Of a DNA stretch of 64,000 nt, positions 9,414 through 23,224 are shown one piece after another. The first letter of the stretch is position 1. Each line of letters opens with the position of its first letter. Source of the stretch: Nansenia antarctica (Eukaryota > Chordata > Actinopteri > Argentiniformes > Microstomatidae); the NCBI GenBank assembly GCA_963989245.1, contig OZ022341.1:49967085-50031084 (forward strand). Reading direction: 5' to 3'. The notes beneath the pieces are model-generated. The model was not told the origin of the DNA. It searched no databases and worked only from the letters and a program-made list of their open reading frames with translations. The translations under genes and the position numbers were made by a program.

Positions 9414-12400
9414 CCCTATGTCACCCTATGTCACCCTTCCTTCTTATTACTTTCCTTGAGGGTACTTTTTTTGTTTTGTTTTTTGTTTAGTGTCTAACGT
9501 TTTGTAGGTAAGTAGTAGCTACTTCAGTAGCACTCAGTTTAGCCAATATTGTAAGTCACTTTTATGCAACTGGTGAACTTAGATGTCTATCTATAGGTCT
9601 ATGTTTAAGCAATTGGCCGGCTAAAACCAGTAAAAAAATAAATAATAATCTGCTCCTGAGCAGGGCCAGGTAGCCCTTGCGTAAAGTCGGTGCTAGCCCA
9701 CTTTAGAATGTGCAAGTGTGAACAGTTGCTTAGCCCAAGGCTTAGTGCAGTGTGAAAAGGCCTAAGACACAGGTTAAGAGATTGGGAAAATAGAACTTGA
9801 GGACAAGACTAAGAAGGCCTTTAGCCTAGCTGGTTAAACATCTATTATAGCATTCTAGCATCTAGCAAACATCATTCCAGACCGCAGTTGCAGTATTAGA
9901 GATAAACATATAGCTAGATGTATGATTAGGCTGTGGCGGTACGTGCATGTGTTGCTATGGTTATTTCAAAGTGTTGACACTTACTTAGCCGAGGGTTAAC
10001 AAATGTGGGTGTGAATCGAGGGTCTTGGCCCTGGGCTAAGGATAGCCCTAGGTAAAGAAACTGCAGTGTGAAATACCCTTGATAGTTAGGCTGATAGGCA
10101 TAACAATTGTGCATTTTATGACTAAAGCATGACATTTTGTCCAGTGTTTCTATAGACTGTAAACTTCATTTGTAGACGTGGAGCCACTTCAGATTTGACC
10201 TCTGGTGTCAGGTAGACTGTCACTAATTTTCAGGAGTAAAATATTTCTGCAAATCATTCTAGAATTTTACTGTGCAATCTAGAACTTCCATTAACTGCAA
10301 TATATAATGTCTGCTTGAGTGCATTTACTGCATTATGACATCAAATGGAATATATAGAATGTATGCAACATTCTTATAACATAGTACATTTTTAAATCAA
10401 TTTTAGCAAGAATACTGGTCTTGAAATCTATTCTGAACTTGAAAATATTCATGAATATGAAATATGTAGAGCTCCGAAGTGTGCCGTCAGAATGTAGTTA
10501 TTTTAAGTTTGTTGAACTTATTACGGATAAATAAATACCTACGGCAAAAAAAAAATCTGCGTTTTGATGTCATATTTATTGACATATTACTGACTGTGGC
10601 TTTGAAATAGTATTTAAGGCTATTATATGGCTGCATATAGGATATTCCATTATTATTGTATTAATCCATTTACATGGATTTACTGCAAATACTGGTTATC
10701 TATTAAAAGGCACATTGTTACCCTGGAGTTGCTGTGCTGTACCCCTAGAGGGAACCTAACGCCTATGATAATGTGAGACTAGTATTTGTATCCCACTAAA
10801 GTTCTGTTGTCTCCGATTTACCAGCAGTAATTGAATTCAGCTTGTTGTGATAAAGAGAGTTAATCTTAATAAATGCTTTCAGAAATCGTATTAGTCCTTG
10901 CTCTTACAATCCAAGGGATCCATGGTAGTCATTCTTGCAACATCTCAACAATGGCTACATAATAATATATAATATATATAATTATTATAATAATAATATT
11001 ATAATAATAATAATACTCAGACCACAGTCTGATCTGTGGGTCCGCAATGCATGTGTGATAACTTGTTGGTTCACATGCTCTATGTAAAGTCAATGCTGAT
11101 CGGAGTGTTTACTCTTTCCCCTTGCACAAAATTGTCTCACAAGTTAGTGAACAGGTTATTTAAAGAGAGAATGTGAAAGTACTGTAAGGTTTAATATTGT
11201 GTGGAGTTCAAGTGAATAATCAATGTGATATCTTACTTATCTTGGGCGCCTGAATATTACATTAATATTCAGAATGACAATGTAATCTACATCACTGAAC
11301 TGCTCATACTTTCCATAACTTAGGTTTCAGGTTTTTGCTTTCCTTTCTTTCCTTTGTTCCTGACCATCACTGTGAGTGAGGATCAGAGGGGTCAAAGCTG
11401 TTAACCTCTCCATTGAAAAACACATCATCAGTGTGGGCCAACATGCAATTTGCTACACCTAAGGCATACAAACAGACACCACAATCCCACAGGCCGAACA
11501 TACCTGTCCACACCGGGCAAACATTTGATCCCCAACATCAACATCCACCCCCCAACCCCAAACCCTTATCCCCAAAACCTTAAGCTTGCCCATTCCTCTC
11601 CCCCTGCATGTTCCCAAGGCACAGATTACAATAAAAGAAAGAGAATAGTCTTGCAAGTAAAGATGAAATAGAAGAGTTGAGTCTGGATGGGCCTTAGGTG
11701 TATCAATGTGAATGTCAAGCCGCTGCCATACAGTGGGGTTATTGTAGGGTTACCAGGGTAATGGATATGAGTTTTGTATAGGAGATGTTTGTTTTGGGTG
11801 CACAGGGATTTGAGGATTCCAGTGTTGGTGGAACAGAGTGAGAGAGATTCGGGACAATTTGTTTGTTATTGGCGCACAGCCTGTGGTGTTAACCCCTGGC
11901 CCCCTATGACCCCTGACCTCAGGACCGACAGCTCTATCCACGCGTCAGGGAGAGCGACTGTCACACTAAACAATCCGGAACATCACTAGGCCTGGTGTCC
12001 GTTGGGATGAGTGGGACTCGGCCAATTAGGCAGGTGTAGCTCACGCAGGATCAAACACACTGTGTAAGGGAGGAATGCAGGCTGCAGGATACCTGATCTT
12101 TCCAGAGAAAAAGTGTGGATGAAGAGGAGACTGTGGATTAAGACGGAGCTTGTTTAAAGCTCCTGTGAGGCACTGGTGGCTCCATTGAACAGATAGAGTC
12201 AGAGTGAACACTGATAGCTCATTAAGTAACTCAATGGCACCATATTCATACAGTCAGTAGGTATGTACTGTACTTGCATACAATGTTTTGGGGGAAAGTA
12301 TTTGTAGCAACAGACTTGTAATAATTGATTTATTCGTCTGACGGCCGGCCGCCATTACTGACAGAACTATCTGTATGCTCTCTCAATACAATGAAGCCAA

Positions 12401-13691
12401 AGATATGATACAATGTGACCAAACATATGTGACATGAATTTCCACGTTGTCTTTTTTTATTCCAAACTGTTTTAAATTCCTGATTGTCAGGGGGAGAGTA
12501 TAGAGAGGGGGGTTGGGCGACCACAAACATCACTGTGCCAGCACAATTCCACACATGGATCAAACAAGGGCACATTATCTTCAAAGCCTGTCGCCCCCAA
12601 CATGTGATATGACCAAAACCTCAAAAAAGAGGCAGACATCTTGCATTCCTCAGGCCATTCCACAAAGTACAATAACTTCCTGGAATTCTTAGACCCTCGA
12701 CGGCGGAGCCAGGGCACATCCTGTTGTCCTCGCAGCACTTCCTGCATGTGGAGCGCAATCAGTCTCCCTGTGTTGCCATGGCCACAGAAAAACACTGTGG
12801 ACCCCTGCGCCCTCTCAAGCTTTAATGGGTCAGGTTATGAAAATTAATGAAGTAACTAAAATATGATGATTCATATCATATTCCCTCAGAGTGTCCCTGG
12901 TATACTGAGGGTTAAAGTTGATATGTCTTTGTTCTGTCTCTAGGTACCACAAAGAGATTTGGTATATAATAATAGCAGCCATGCAATAGCACACTGGCAC
13001 TTGTTAGCAGTGTAGCATCTGTTAGTAGGCTACTAAAGGCGACTAAATCAGCATTTTTATTGATTATTGCATTATTTTCAATGTTTATGCAATGTTACTA
13101 GCCTATATGGAACATGATATGGAACTTCAATCACTCACATTTTTATGTATTGCACACAAATGTCTCAAAGTGCTTTACAACCAGTAGATAGGTGAAACAC
13201 AAGTGACCTGTGCATACCTATGGACTATTAGCCCTTCACACCCTATTTGGCCCTCGAGTCTGCAGTATAGTTTGTAATACAGTGCTGGGAAAGGTACACT
13301 ATGTTATAACATCTCTTGTATTATGCAATGATTTAGGAATGTGAGTTCTTTCCTTACAGGGAATATACTGTATCTGAACTGCCTCTCCCTCTCTCTCTCT
13401 CACACTATGTGTGTGTGTGTGTGTGTGCGCACACATAATGAGTTTGTGCGTGTGTGTTTGTGTGCCTATGTGTGTTCGTGTGCAGTAATATCTCTGTGCA
13501 TGTTCTTCTATGTATGTGTCTCTATCAGCTTGTGCATACATGTTTGTGTGTTGAGCAAAAGATGTCATGGCTCCTTTAACTACCTCTCTGCTGTGTTGGG
13601 TTATCAAACGTTTCATAACCACATTCTTCCTGCCAGCTTGGCATTTCTATTCCTGCTTCAGGCATGGCACTTCTGGCCAAACTTCACTGCT

Positions 13692-13693
<2 letters not shown>
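9414..13693. other. Gene-free stretch; AT-rich and unique sequence
   Basis: No exon with convincing splice sites or protein similarity was found. Around 9650-10110 there are repeated phrases (GTGTGAA, TAGCCC, GGCTAA) suggesting an old MITE that I could not delimit. 10963-11015 is an AT-rich stretch with ATA/TAA runs. 12590-12850 is unique, compositionally balanced sequence ending in GAAAATTAATGAAG and is a possible conserved noncoding element. Nothing else is supported. Confidence 0.5.
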
Positions 13694-13778
<85 letters not shown>

Positions 13779-13823
13779 AGGGAGGGAGGGAGGGAGGGAG
13801 GGAGAGAGAGAGGGAGGGAGGGA
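13694..13823. repeat. (GA)n then (GGGA)n microsatellite
   Basis: About 80 bases of GA dinucleotides followed by GGGA tetranucleotides. A long purine strand. Reading frames through it (Glu-Arg or Leu-Ser repeats) are not genes. Confidence 0.95.
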
Positions 13824-15539
13824 ATGAATGTGGGGCGAGAGCTCCCCTGTGTATGTTAACCCCAGGGGGAGGCATTCAACTCTACATCCTGCACTGGTGC
13901 GTCTTTCCAGGAGTCCACAAGAAAAGAAAAAAAGATTGGCATCAGGCCTGTTCAAAGGGATGTTTAAGAAGTAAATGGAATGAGTGCTGTTTCTAGGTTC
14001 ACTATAAGGCATTCACATGTTGTTCAATATGACTTTCAGAACATCATTGTAGAGTGCATCAATGTGAGAGTGTGCAATTTGTTACTACTACTATACCATT
14101 CCAAATGACATTCGTCTGCAAAACCCCTCCACATAAATCCAGCCATGTACAGTAAATAGAGGAGAGATGTTACAAGCCCTCATGCCCTGATGGGATATGG
14201 AAGAGCAGCTATTTGGAATTGACTGACAGAGATGGTGGACTTTGGTACAGGCTCATGACATCATGTCTCAGTCAGGCAGGTGAAAACATCTCGTCTCTGG
14301 TTGAGGTCAACCTGTATGCACGGCAGGCCCTGGAGGTCATGCCTGTGTCTCCTGTCAGTAAACATGCGGGCGGATGCTGGATTTGGTTCTAGCTCTGGTT
14401 CTAGGGGCTGCTCCACCAATGCATTAGTCCTGGAATGTTCTGGAACTCCTTTGTTTGTGTAATCGGCCCTGCTTGGGTTGGGTCCACCTCTAGGATGGGC
14501 AGGAAACCTTCACTTCGTGTCATACAACAGTTAGTTCCGACTAAGTGATTTGATTGGACAAGAGGCATTCCATGAGTGCCGATATACAGTATAACAGCAC
14601 TGGGACTTTTAACTATATGTATCACTCCTCCGCACAGGTGTTCTAATAAATGGCCGTTAATTAGACTACATGTTTGTGTTCAGGTTACTAGGCAACAGTC
14701 CAGTTGAAGTTCAGTTGCGGAACAAATTTGTTTTGGCCTGCGGCCTCGTACCTACCACCGAATCACAGCCGTGCTGATATTCAGTATAACAGCACTCCCT
14801 CTTGTGTGATATTGCTTAAATAGCCACTTGGTTGGTGAGTGTTACATAATAAAGATCACCATCTCTACTGTATACAGTGCAAGCACTAAGTTGTGCTTTT
14901 GAGGTCAATTTGTAGACATATAGTATATGTCTCCTGTCAACATCTGAGGAAACCTCATATATACTGTATATAGAATATGCCGGAAAGCCCTCATTGTGAG
15001 TTGGTATGTTAAGCATTGGAGTTCCTCATCTGAGTTTTGGGCCAACAGTAGAAGCACTCAGTAGTGATTTTAAGGTGAAATTGTAGGCCTGTGCTTCTCC
15101 CTGACATTGAGCTAACTCTCTAGAGAGATCATGTTAACAGGTAGCTAAATCTGAATGGGTGAATCGAAAATAAAATGATTACCTAGAGCATAGCGTTTAG
15201 GTGTGTTTAGGTAACTTTATATGTCACAATCTGCCAAAACACTTGAATAGTTTTCTGGAAGCGTGCTTGGGCGAAGGGAGGTTTTTGACGGACAGGTCTG
15301 ATACCCTGAGCTGATGAGGGTATTCGTGACTGTACACTTTTTAAGAATCCCTCCCGCATCTCGTCATGGCGGGAGCTTTTCACGCCTCGACGGTATCCTG
15401 CGCCGTAACGGATGCGTGCATCTGGGTTAGGGTGTGGTGATTATGGGATACACTTGAGATGGGGCAGGACTCTCATGAACCTCTATGCAACCAAACCCAG
15501 GCATTACAAACATTTACTCAAAAAGCTTTTAATCTGCAG

Positions 15540-15541
<2 letters not shown>
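13824..15541. other. No gene; weak repeat traces
   Basis: Mostly unique sequence. The phrase CAGTATAACAGCACT occurs at about 14588 and 14781, in contexts typical of dispersed fish repeats (GTGCTGATATTCAG, TGTGTGATATTGCTT), so fragments of a transposon may be present. No coding exon recognised. Confidence 0.4.

Positions 15542-15600
<59 letters not shown>
15542..15600. repeat. (TC)n microsatellite
   Basis: An uninterrupted run of TC dinucleotides of about 59 bases. Confidence 0.95.
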
Positions 15601-15603
<3 letters not shown>

Positions 15604-18600
15604 GAAGTTATTTGGGTTTGTGGTTTTGTTTTGGTATGTTTTCAGTCTTTTGTCATCACAGGGTATACTAATATAATCGTTAAGTTCCGGTTATCTGGAA
15701 ATCGAGCCACATCTACAGTCACCCTTCCCCCATAACTCATTGCATCATCAACACTGAAACCTCTCATATCGAATGTCAAGATATCAAGATTGACAATCAG
15801 CAGAATCAACCTCTTATCTTAGGTGGTGCTGGAATCCTTTAGCACTACATATGACTACATCAGTCAAGATTGTTTGTTAGTCCAACTGTCTCATCATTAA
15901 TCTGCCTGCATGCCTTCTGTTTTAACAATTGGATATTGCAGGCAAATAATGGCAGGATTATGCAAGGTTGTGAGAGGGACCTTGAACCCGTGCGTGTCTG
16001 CCTCCTAACTATGATATAACTATGCCGCAGCCATTTGATACTAGGTTTCTTCAGTGAATTTAAATACATTTCCATATTGTTTTATTCAACCAAATACTCT
16101 TCACAGAGAAAAACATATTGCACCATATTGAGCCTGCACTTTGGAACACCCTTCATAAACACATACACTCCCAACATTCTCATGTGTAATTTTCATATCT
16201 CAAAGGTAATCCACATAAGCCACATCCCCTCTTCACATCCACACCCATCAAAAACTCACTCAAAAATATGTCTTTTTTTTTTTTAGCCCCCTTACCCAAT
16301 CAGGCGGAATTCAAAGAATGCAGTATTATAGTGTTATTGTCCGTCTGTCAGTCTGAGCTAATGCTAATGCTAGCCGGTCTTTAACAGCATGGCTACAGTA
16401 CGGTAAACGCAGTGATGTCATGTTCTGAGAATTGTTAGTGAGGGAGCATGCACGCAATGTTTTGACCACAGTGTGCGTGAGTGAAACCAGTCTGGAGGAT
16501 GAGTAATATACATATGTAAGAGATTTCTCAAATCAAGGGCCCCCAGAGCCATGTTTGACCAGGATTACAGGTATGTGTACACTAGTGATGTATCCAAAGT
16601 CAGGAACCTGTAATGACTTGCAAGACAGTCTTACTGTGCTTGTGACAGTCATGCACACATTTGTGATTTCACTTTCATTTCGATGTTACAGTAAATTCAA
16701 GCTTTAGAATTGGATGATTCTGTTTGGTCCAGGAGTTTTTCCTGGTGAGATCTCATGGTCAAGAAAAACTACAGACCCTTGAGTAAACACAACACTGTGC
16801 TTTATTCTAAGCCAATCAAAACCGGGAGCCTTATCCTCCTCACTCACTACAGATTGAGTGATAGGCTGACTCAAGGAGTGCAAGGTGTTCCAGATCAACC
16901 TAAATAGCAAACAAATACCAACCAAATAGAGAAGAGAACAGGAGGGAAAATGCTCATTGTTTTCGTGGGTGGAACAGAACAAGATGTAACCCTAAGTAAG
17001 CTGACTCTGCCCAGCCTGTGTTCCCTCTCTCTCTTCACATAAATTCCACGGGAACCCTTGATCTGAAGGGTCCTTTCCTGTTATTTCTCCTCCCTTGTGA
17101 GTTTTATATCCCATTGAATACACTTTGTTGTTTTGCTCCGTTGGGATATCTTTATATGGCGGGACTGGTGTGGCTTCCACTGAGGAGAAAATACTATGCA
17201 TCTAACTGCCACTTCCATGTATTCTGAGATCTAACGCCGAGAGGGTGGGTGAGCTCTTACAGCATACATCCTGGTGCTTTTGAATTCTGTCTATTTTATG
17301 CTATAGAAAACTCTCACTTAAGTGTAAGTACAGAAAGAAACATATTTCTTGTACTATTTGCACTTTGGAATCGCTGCATGGGCGGTATGTAAATATTCTC
17401 TATACAGTTTTCTATCATCTCACAATATCCTATTATACACTCTCCACCCTTTCACTCTACATCTCATATAAATAAAGCGTCACTCTACCACTGGAGTCAA
17501 TAAAACACATCCAAATAACCAACACGTCAAATCCAACCTCAGTGGACTTGAACTTTGTTCAAAATGGACAACACCCAATTTCATAAAGTAGGCCTTTCTT
17601 TCCACACAGATCTTCATTTCTGCTGGTGTCCTATTTGCGTTCCCCCAGCACCAGGAGAAATGCTTCATGTGAGAGCTTGTATCTATATTTAAAATAATTA
17701 ATCTAGTTTTGTGATGATTGCGAGGCCGTGCACTTTGAGAAGCAAGTCGATGCACACCGCAGGCTTGTTTATGCCAAGTATGCATCAACACTTTGGATTG
17801 GTTCTACTCATGCAAATACCCCTGGTAACCGCTGTGTTTTTAGCAACACTAAACTCTCCACTTTGGCATCAAGTCTGTACCCATGCCAAACCCACCGTAC
17901 AGTAGACGACCAGGAGTACAGTAAAACGTGTGTGCGCTGAATTGACCACAATGGGGGGGGGGGAAAGCTCTTCATTGGTGTTACATAAGCCTCTGGCGCC
18001 TTGCTCCTCAGACCCCCCCTCCCCCTTCCTCACAGATAATATATGTTGATAACCATCTCATTTGTTTTTCAAATATTGGTTAGTATTTCCATAATATTTT
18101 CCTGTTTGGAAGACCCAGTGGAAGAACGGGCGAGCCATTTGACTTGGATGGAAGTCGTCCTGTGGTTTCTCCTAAACAATGGAAGTACAGTATTCAGTCT
18201 ATTCAATCAATTAAAGAGGACACAAAGAAAAAGAGCAAACACTTCTGCATTGTAATTTCACCTTTACCCTACATTTACCCCCACATTTCTCCATGATGAG
18301 CATTTACATGGCTGGAAGACCAGACAACAACACAGGGGTGAAAAGCTAACAACATTCCAAAGGGTGCTTGACTGTCAACTTATGTTTTCCATTGCATCAG
18401 AAGTTACTGAGGTGTATAGGGAAAAAAAACACTGTCAATTAGTGAGACAAATGCACCTTGTCACTGTAGCACTACCCATAATGTTACAGTATACATCACC
18501 CAACACTAACATTTAAACCATTGTGTACGTGGAGCGTACCTGAAAAGAAAAGAACAGTTCTGTTTTCAATCAAGTGTTTATGCCACAAACTAACCTTTGC

Positions 18601-19436
18601 CCAGGTTAGATCTTTCCACTTCTTTATTTGGCCCTGCCCTGGTTACTACCCGTGGCTTGATAAATGCATTATTATCCCATTAATGGAGGCTGTTATAACA
18701 GCCTGTTACAGTAAGAACTGCCTGTGGTCCTCCTCATTCAGCGTGGCTCTTATCTGCCAGGCTGCAGGAGCCGCTGTGTGGTTCCTGTTATTGCGATCCC
18801 ATGTCGCAGATACATGCGCCCACTTTGGCTGCGGCTGAACCCCAGCCCCCTTTCACTGCCCGACAATTCAGATTGTGTAAACGGCGATGGCAGAAAATAA
18901 GGATTGTTTGTTATTACAATGCCAGTCCACAGTGGCCTGAGCGCACGCTGTTTAGACTCGGAGAACAATCAACTGTTGCAATAAAAGACCTCCCCCCCAC
19001 CCCCCACATCTCCACCTTACTTCCCACCTTCCCTCCACCTTCGTCTATTTAAGCAACGATTCCTGAAATGTTAGAAAGCTCCTGAGGTCCTCATTCAATG
19101 TTTTACTGGAACTAAGCAATGCCAGTCCCTCATGAGGTACATGTATCCCAAACTGTGTTTGTGTGTGTGTGTCTGTGTGTGTGTGTCTGTGTGTGTGTGT
19201 GAGTGCTAGAGCTAAGCAAATCCTCATAGTATACCACAATTAATTAAATTGGAATTTGAAATCTGAAACTCATAAAGCCATGCAATGTGACTGGACCAGG
19301 TACCCTTGAGAAGAATGACCTGTTGTCAATCAAGATAAAGGACAAGGCTTGTTAATTAGATCCTTCTTGGTAGAAATGTCCTTTCTGTCCATCCTTTTGA
19401 ATATGTTGTGAGGGGTGGGGGGAGTTAGTTGTGAGT
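15601..19436. other. Gene-free unique sequence
   Basis: No supported exon. 17700-17900 and 18640-18970 are non-repetitive stretches of mixed composition without open frames; the latter has AT-rich and GC-rich blocks side by side (CCCATTAATGG, TTATTGCGATCC, GCAGCCAAAG on the minus strand). They are candidates for conserved noncoding regulatory DNA downstream of edn1, which only alignment to other fishes could show. A short (TG)n with TCTG interruptions is at about 19155-19202. Confidence 0.35.
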
Positions 19437-19438
19437 GT

Positions 19439-19588
19439 TGTGTGTGTGTGTGTGTGTGTGTGTGTGTCGCTCCAAAGAACAAAACAGGAAACAGTCCCTT
19501 GTTTTGGCCCGTGGAGCTACAAGTGTTTGGAATTTCGAAGAGGTGAATTCACATGTTATTTTCATGTCTGTTCTCAGGTCAGATTCTG

Positions 19589-19641
<53 letters not shown>

Positions 19642-19655
19642 CATAAGCACAAATG

Positions 19656-19730
<75 letters not shown>
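19439..19730. repeat. (TG)n and two (CA)n microsatellites
   Basis: TG repeats at 19439-19467 are followed on the same strand by CA repeats at 19591-19639 and 19659-19730. TG and CA tracts on one strand are complementary to each other and could fold into a hairpin around 120 unique bases. Confidence 0.95.
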
Positions 19731-19731
<1 letters not shown>

Positions 19732-22138
19732 TACACATTGCAGAGAATGTCTGGCATTCCTCGATAAGCAGAGACATGAAGACCGCGAACCCCGGGGATG
19801 TTGTGAGCAGGGAACGCTGAATAGACTAAATAAGGGGACCCGCTGAGTGGTTTTAGGTGACCTTGGTATATTCTATATGGGGCAATGTTGATTCTTATAT
19901 ACTTTGGATTTCGGCTAACATGTTCAAAAAGCATCATGACCTCTTTTTGCAACATAAACGTTATATGAAGATGGATCTGTTTTGTTTGTAGAATTATCTC
20001 TGAGGCGAACAAATGCAAAGAGCATTTTTGAGATGGTAAAGCTTCTTATCAGCACCAACAGACACAGCCTGTGATAAGACGGATCTGTGTACCTGTCGGA
20101 ACGAGTGCTGTTATTGTTTTGACAGTGATAGTGAAGTGAATTTAGTTTGTTGTTGTTTTTTTGGTAGTTTATGCTGTTTCCCCTCTCTTGTGTTTATTTG
20201 GTCGGTGTTGGCAACCAACAGTAGCATGACTGTGGAGTATAGAGGTTACTGTCCTCTCTCTACACCCAGACACGGACAACAAGGGCCAATAACTGGTGTG
20301 TGACACATATTATTCTCTGTTGCTATGAAGGCACTACCTTTGTGGATGCCTTCCAGTAGATGACAGTTTCTACTGAACTTGTTCCTGGACTGGATAATGC
20401 ACAATGCAGAGAGAGATGGCCAGCCTGATATTAGATAACTATGTTTCCTATCATTGTGTGTAGGAATTCTGTTTCTTGAAACCATTGCCGCTCTTTCAAG
20501 GTCACAACGGCGACATAAAAAGAAAGCTTTGGATAGTAATTGATAAGTAATTGTTTCATTTTTGGTAGCAGTCATCACTCAAAATGTTTGTGTATTTTGT
20601 ATATTCTCCCGCCCTTTGCTTTGAAGTTTTTGATGAATGTGTTTTTAATGCAGCTACTGGAACCACTTCCAGAGAAGTATTCTAGTGCTTGGTCATGGTC
20701 TTGGTCATGTTTGATAAATAATTTCACAATAAAAACATTACATTGAAAAAATGTGCATTATTCTGCAATAGCACTGTAATAATATAGTAATAACCCCCTA
20801 AGAAAATTGAGAGTCCAGTGCCTGTGTAAAAAAAGAAAGAAAAAACCAAACCCTCTCTTGTTACTCTAATTGGTGTCTGTTTGTTTATGTATGGATGTTG
20901 TCACTCAGGTTCAAAAGCATTGAACTTTGACCTGGCAGAAGTACTTCCAGGTGGGGGCACTCAAGCCTCACCTTCCTGCCACGGCACAGAGCCCTCCTGC
21001 CGTCTCACAGCAGGAACCCAGATGAAGAATGACCTGATCAACCAAATATGCCACAAGATCTTACAGGGAGGAACTCATATGAACTTACACCCAAAGCCTA
21101 GAGAGGGAGAGAGAGAGAGAGAAACAATTTGCAATTCCCTTTGACATTGTTCTCAAAGTACAGGAATTTGATGTAAATACATCATCAGTAAATAGATCCA
21201 ATTGCATTTGAATGACCTCTGATCGTGCCACATTAAACCCTTGCGCTCACGGCAACATTGATCTAATCGTTAGTCCTAGTCCGTTCAGATGGGTTCATTG
21301 AAGCCATCACTCTTGCATCACAAATTGCACTCCGGTGCTTACAGCCATATAGACGCGGGCAGAAACTGTGTCAGCTCAGCTACATCTGCTAAACTTGTGT
21401 CCTGGTGGTGGCTCCAAATATCATCAACCAAGGATCAGCTGTCAAGCCATCATCTTCCAGATCTCCACCATGTGTGGGAGGAATGCAGAACTAAGGCTGT
21501 GTCGTCTGAAACATTAGCAGAGCTGGAAAGAAATAATCATTCCCCACCTCAGCGCCTCTGGAATGCTTGTGCGTGAACTATGGGGTCACTGCAGAATGGA
21601 GAGAACATGAATGCAAGGAATTCCGTGTTCCAAAATCCTTAGCAGGTGCCCTCAAGCAGACGTACAGTACATGTAATCTTCCCTAAGGAGACTGTGGCGC
21701 CCTCAATATCATGCAAGCATAAGTCCTCTGGCTACCCTTAGTCTTGTCATTGGCTGTCCCTGCGTCCCCCCCCACCCACCGTGTCTCCCCCCCCTCCTGT
21801 CTGTCTGTCTGTCTCCTTGAGTGGTTGCGTGTCAAACGTTAAGCTGGAGTTAAAGCAAACAGAAATGAGGGTTTCACTACATGTGCTTCATATACTGTAC
21901 GTTCAACGTAGCACTACGGCATAGCACACGCCACCTCTGGATTCCTCGAATGTGGAAAACAATTCATCAAACTGTCCAATCATTTTGTTTTGCTGCCACA
22001 TCTTAAACATACCAAAAAGTCATTTTACAGAACCTTTACATTTTTGGGAAATGTTCCAGAAGTTTTACACACCATTTAGGGTAAGAGATGTTATGTAAGA
22101 TGAGCGCTACAGTATTCATCAAATTAAGGAGAGTTTAA
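19731..22138. other. No feature seen
   Basis: Mostly unique sequence without recognisable exons, RNA genes or large repeats. A short GA run lies at about 21102-21121 and a C-rich run at about 21766-21796. Confidence 0.5.
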
Positions 22139-22150
22139 CACAGATAGACA

Positions 22151-22189
<39 letters not shown>

Positions 22190-22352
22190 GGCAGACAGGC
22201 AGACTGACAGGCAGACTGACAGACAACATACAGGCAGACAGGCAGACTGACAGACAACAGACAGACAGACAGACAGACAACATACAGACAGACAGGCAGG
22301 CAGGCAGGCTGACAAACAGGCCGACAGGCAGACAGACAGACAGACAAGCAGG

Positions 22353-22383
<31 letters not shown>

Positions 22384-22495
22384 GCAGATGGGCAGACAGG
22401 CAGACAGACAGAAAACAAACAGATAAGCCGACTAGCAGACCAGCAGACAGGCAGGCAGACAGACAGACAGACAAACAGGCCGACAAGCAGGCAGG

Positions 22496-22533
<38 letters not shown>

Positions 22534-22569
22534 AGCAGGCAGACAGACGGACAGACGGACAGACAGACA
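22139..22569. repeat. (CAGA/CAGG)n tetranucleotide array, about 430 bp
   Basis: Almost pure ACAG/GCAG tetranucleotide DNA with CAGG and CAAA variants. It is a variable microsatellite. The long cysteine/serine/leucine frames on the minus strand are translation artefacts of the repeat. Confidence 0.95.
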
Positions 22570-22825
22570 AAGCTCTTGGGAGGTCCCTATCTGCTGTAAC
22601 AGCCTAGTGAGTAAATCAGACATGGCGAAAAGGGAGAAATTAAGCTTTGTGGCGAGACGGGCAGAGGGCACAGGAGGATGTTATTCACTGTGGCGAGCGT
22701 TGAAGGTTGCCAGGTGGCCATCATGCTGAAAGAAGAGACCGCAACAGCTGCACCTGGTCACACTCAGAACAGAACAGTCTGTCGTATTTCCAGTGTGCAA
22801 GACATTAGCAATGTTCCTTCAATTC

Positions 22826-23122
22826 AATACCCTCGCCTCCTCCTTTTCCTCCTCCTACTCTTGCTCCTCGTCCTCTTCCTCCTCATCCTCCTCCTCCTCC
22901 TCCTTTTCCTTCTCCTACCTCTACCTCCCCCTTCTCCTCCTTCTCCTCCTCTTCCTCCTCATCCTTTTCTTCCTCCTCCTACTCTTGCTCCTCATCCTCT
23001 TCCTCCTCCTCTTCCTCCTTTTCCTTCTCCTACTCTTCCTCCTCTACCTCCCCCTTCTCCTCCTGCTCCCCCTCTATCTGCTCCAAAATGTATGAAGAGA
23101 GAGAAAGAAAGAGAGAGAGAGA

Positions 23123-23160
<38 letters not shown>

Positions 23161-23224
23161 GAGAGAGAGAGAGGGAGAGAGAGAGAGAGAGAGAGAGAAA
23201 GGGAGAGAGAGAGAGGGAGAGAGG
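22826..23224. repeat. Pyrimidine tract (CTC/CTT) followed by purine tract (GA)n
   Basis: 22826-23074 is nearly all pyrimidine (CTC, CTT, TCC units) and 23095-23224 nearly all purine (GA with GGGA and AAAG variants), separated by about 20 bases. Both frames through it are low complexity, so no gene is called. A G-run follows at about 23399-23410. Confidence 0.9.

Noticed and set aside
9650..10110. Possible MITE with repeated GTGTGAA/TAGCCC words
   Set aside because: I could not define terminal inverted repeats or a target duplication.
13341..13875. Open frames of Glu-Arg or Leu-Ser repeats
   Set aside because: They are translations of the (GA)n/(GGGA)n microsatellite and have no non-repeat conserved domain.
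19425..20018. 197-codon minus-strand frame
   Set aside because: The core is Cys-Val from a TG/CA microsatellite; ends are unique but unrecognisable.
22119..22671. Cysteine/valine/serine-rich frames on the minus strand
   Set aside because: Pure products of the CAGA/CAGG tetranucleotide array; open in several frames at once.
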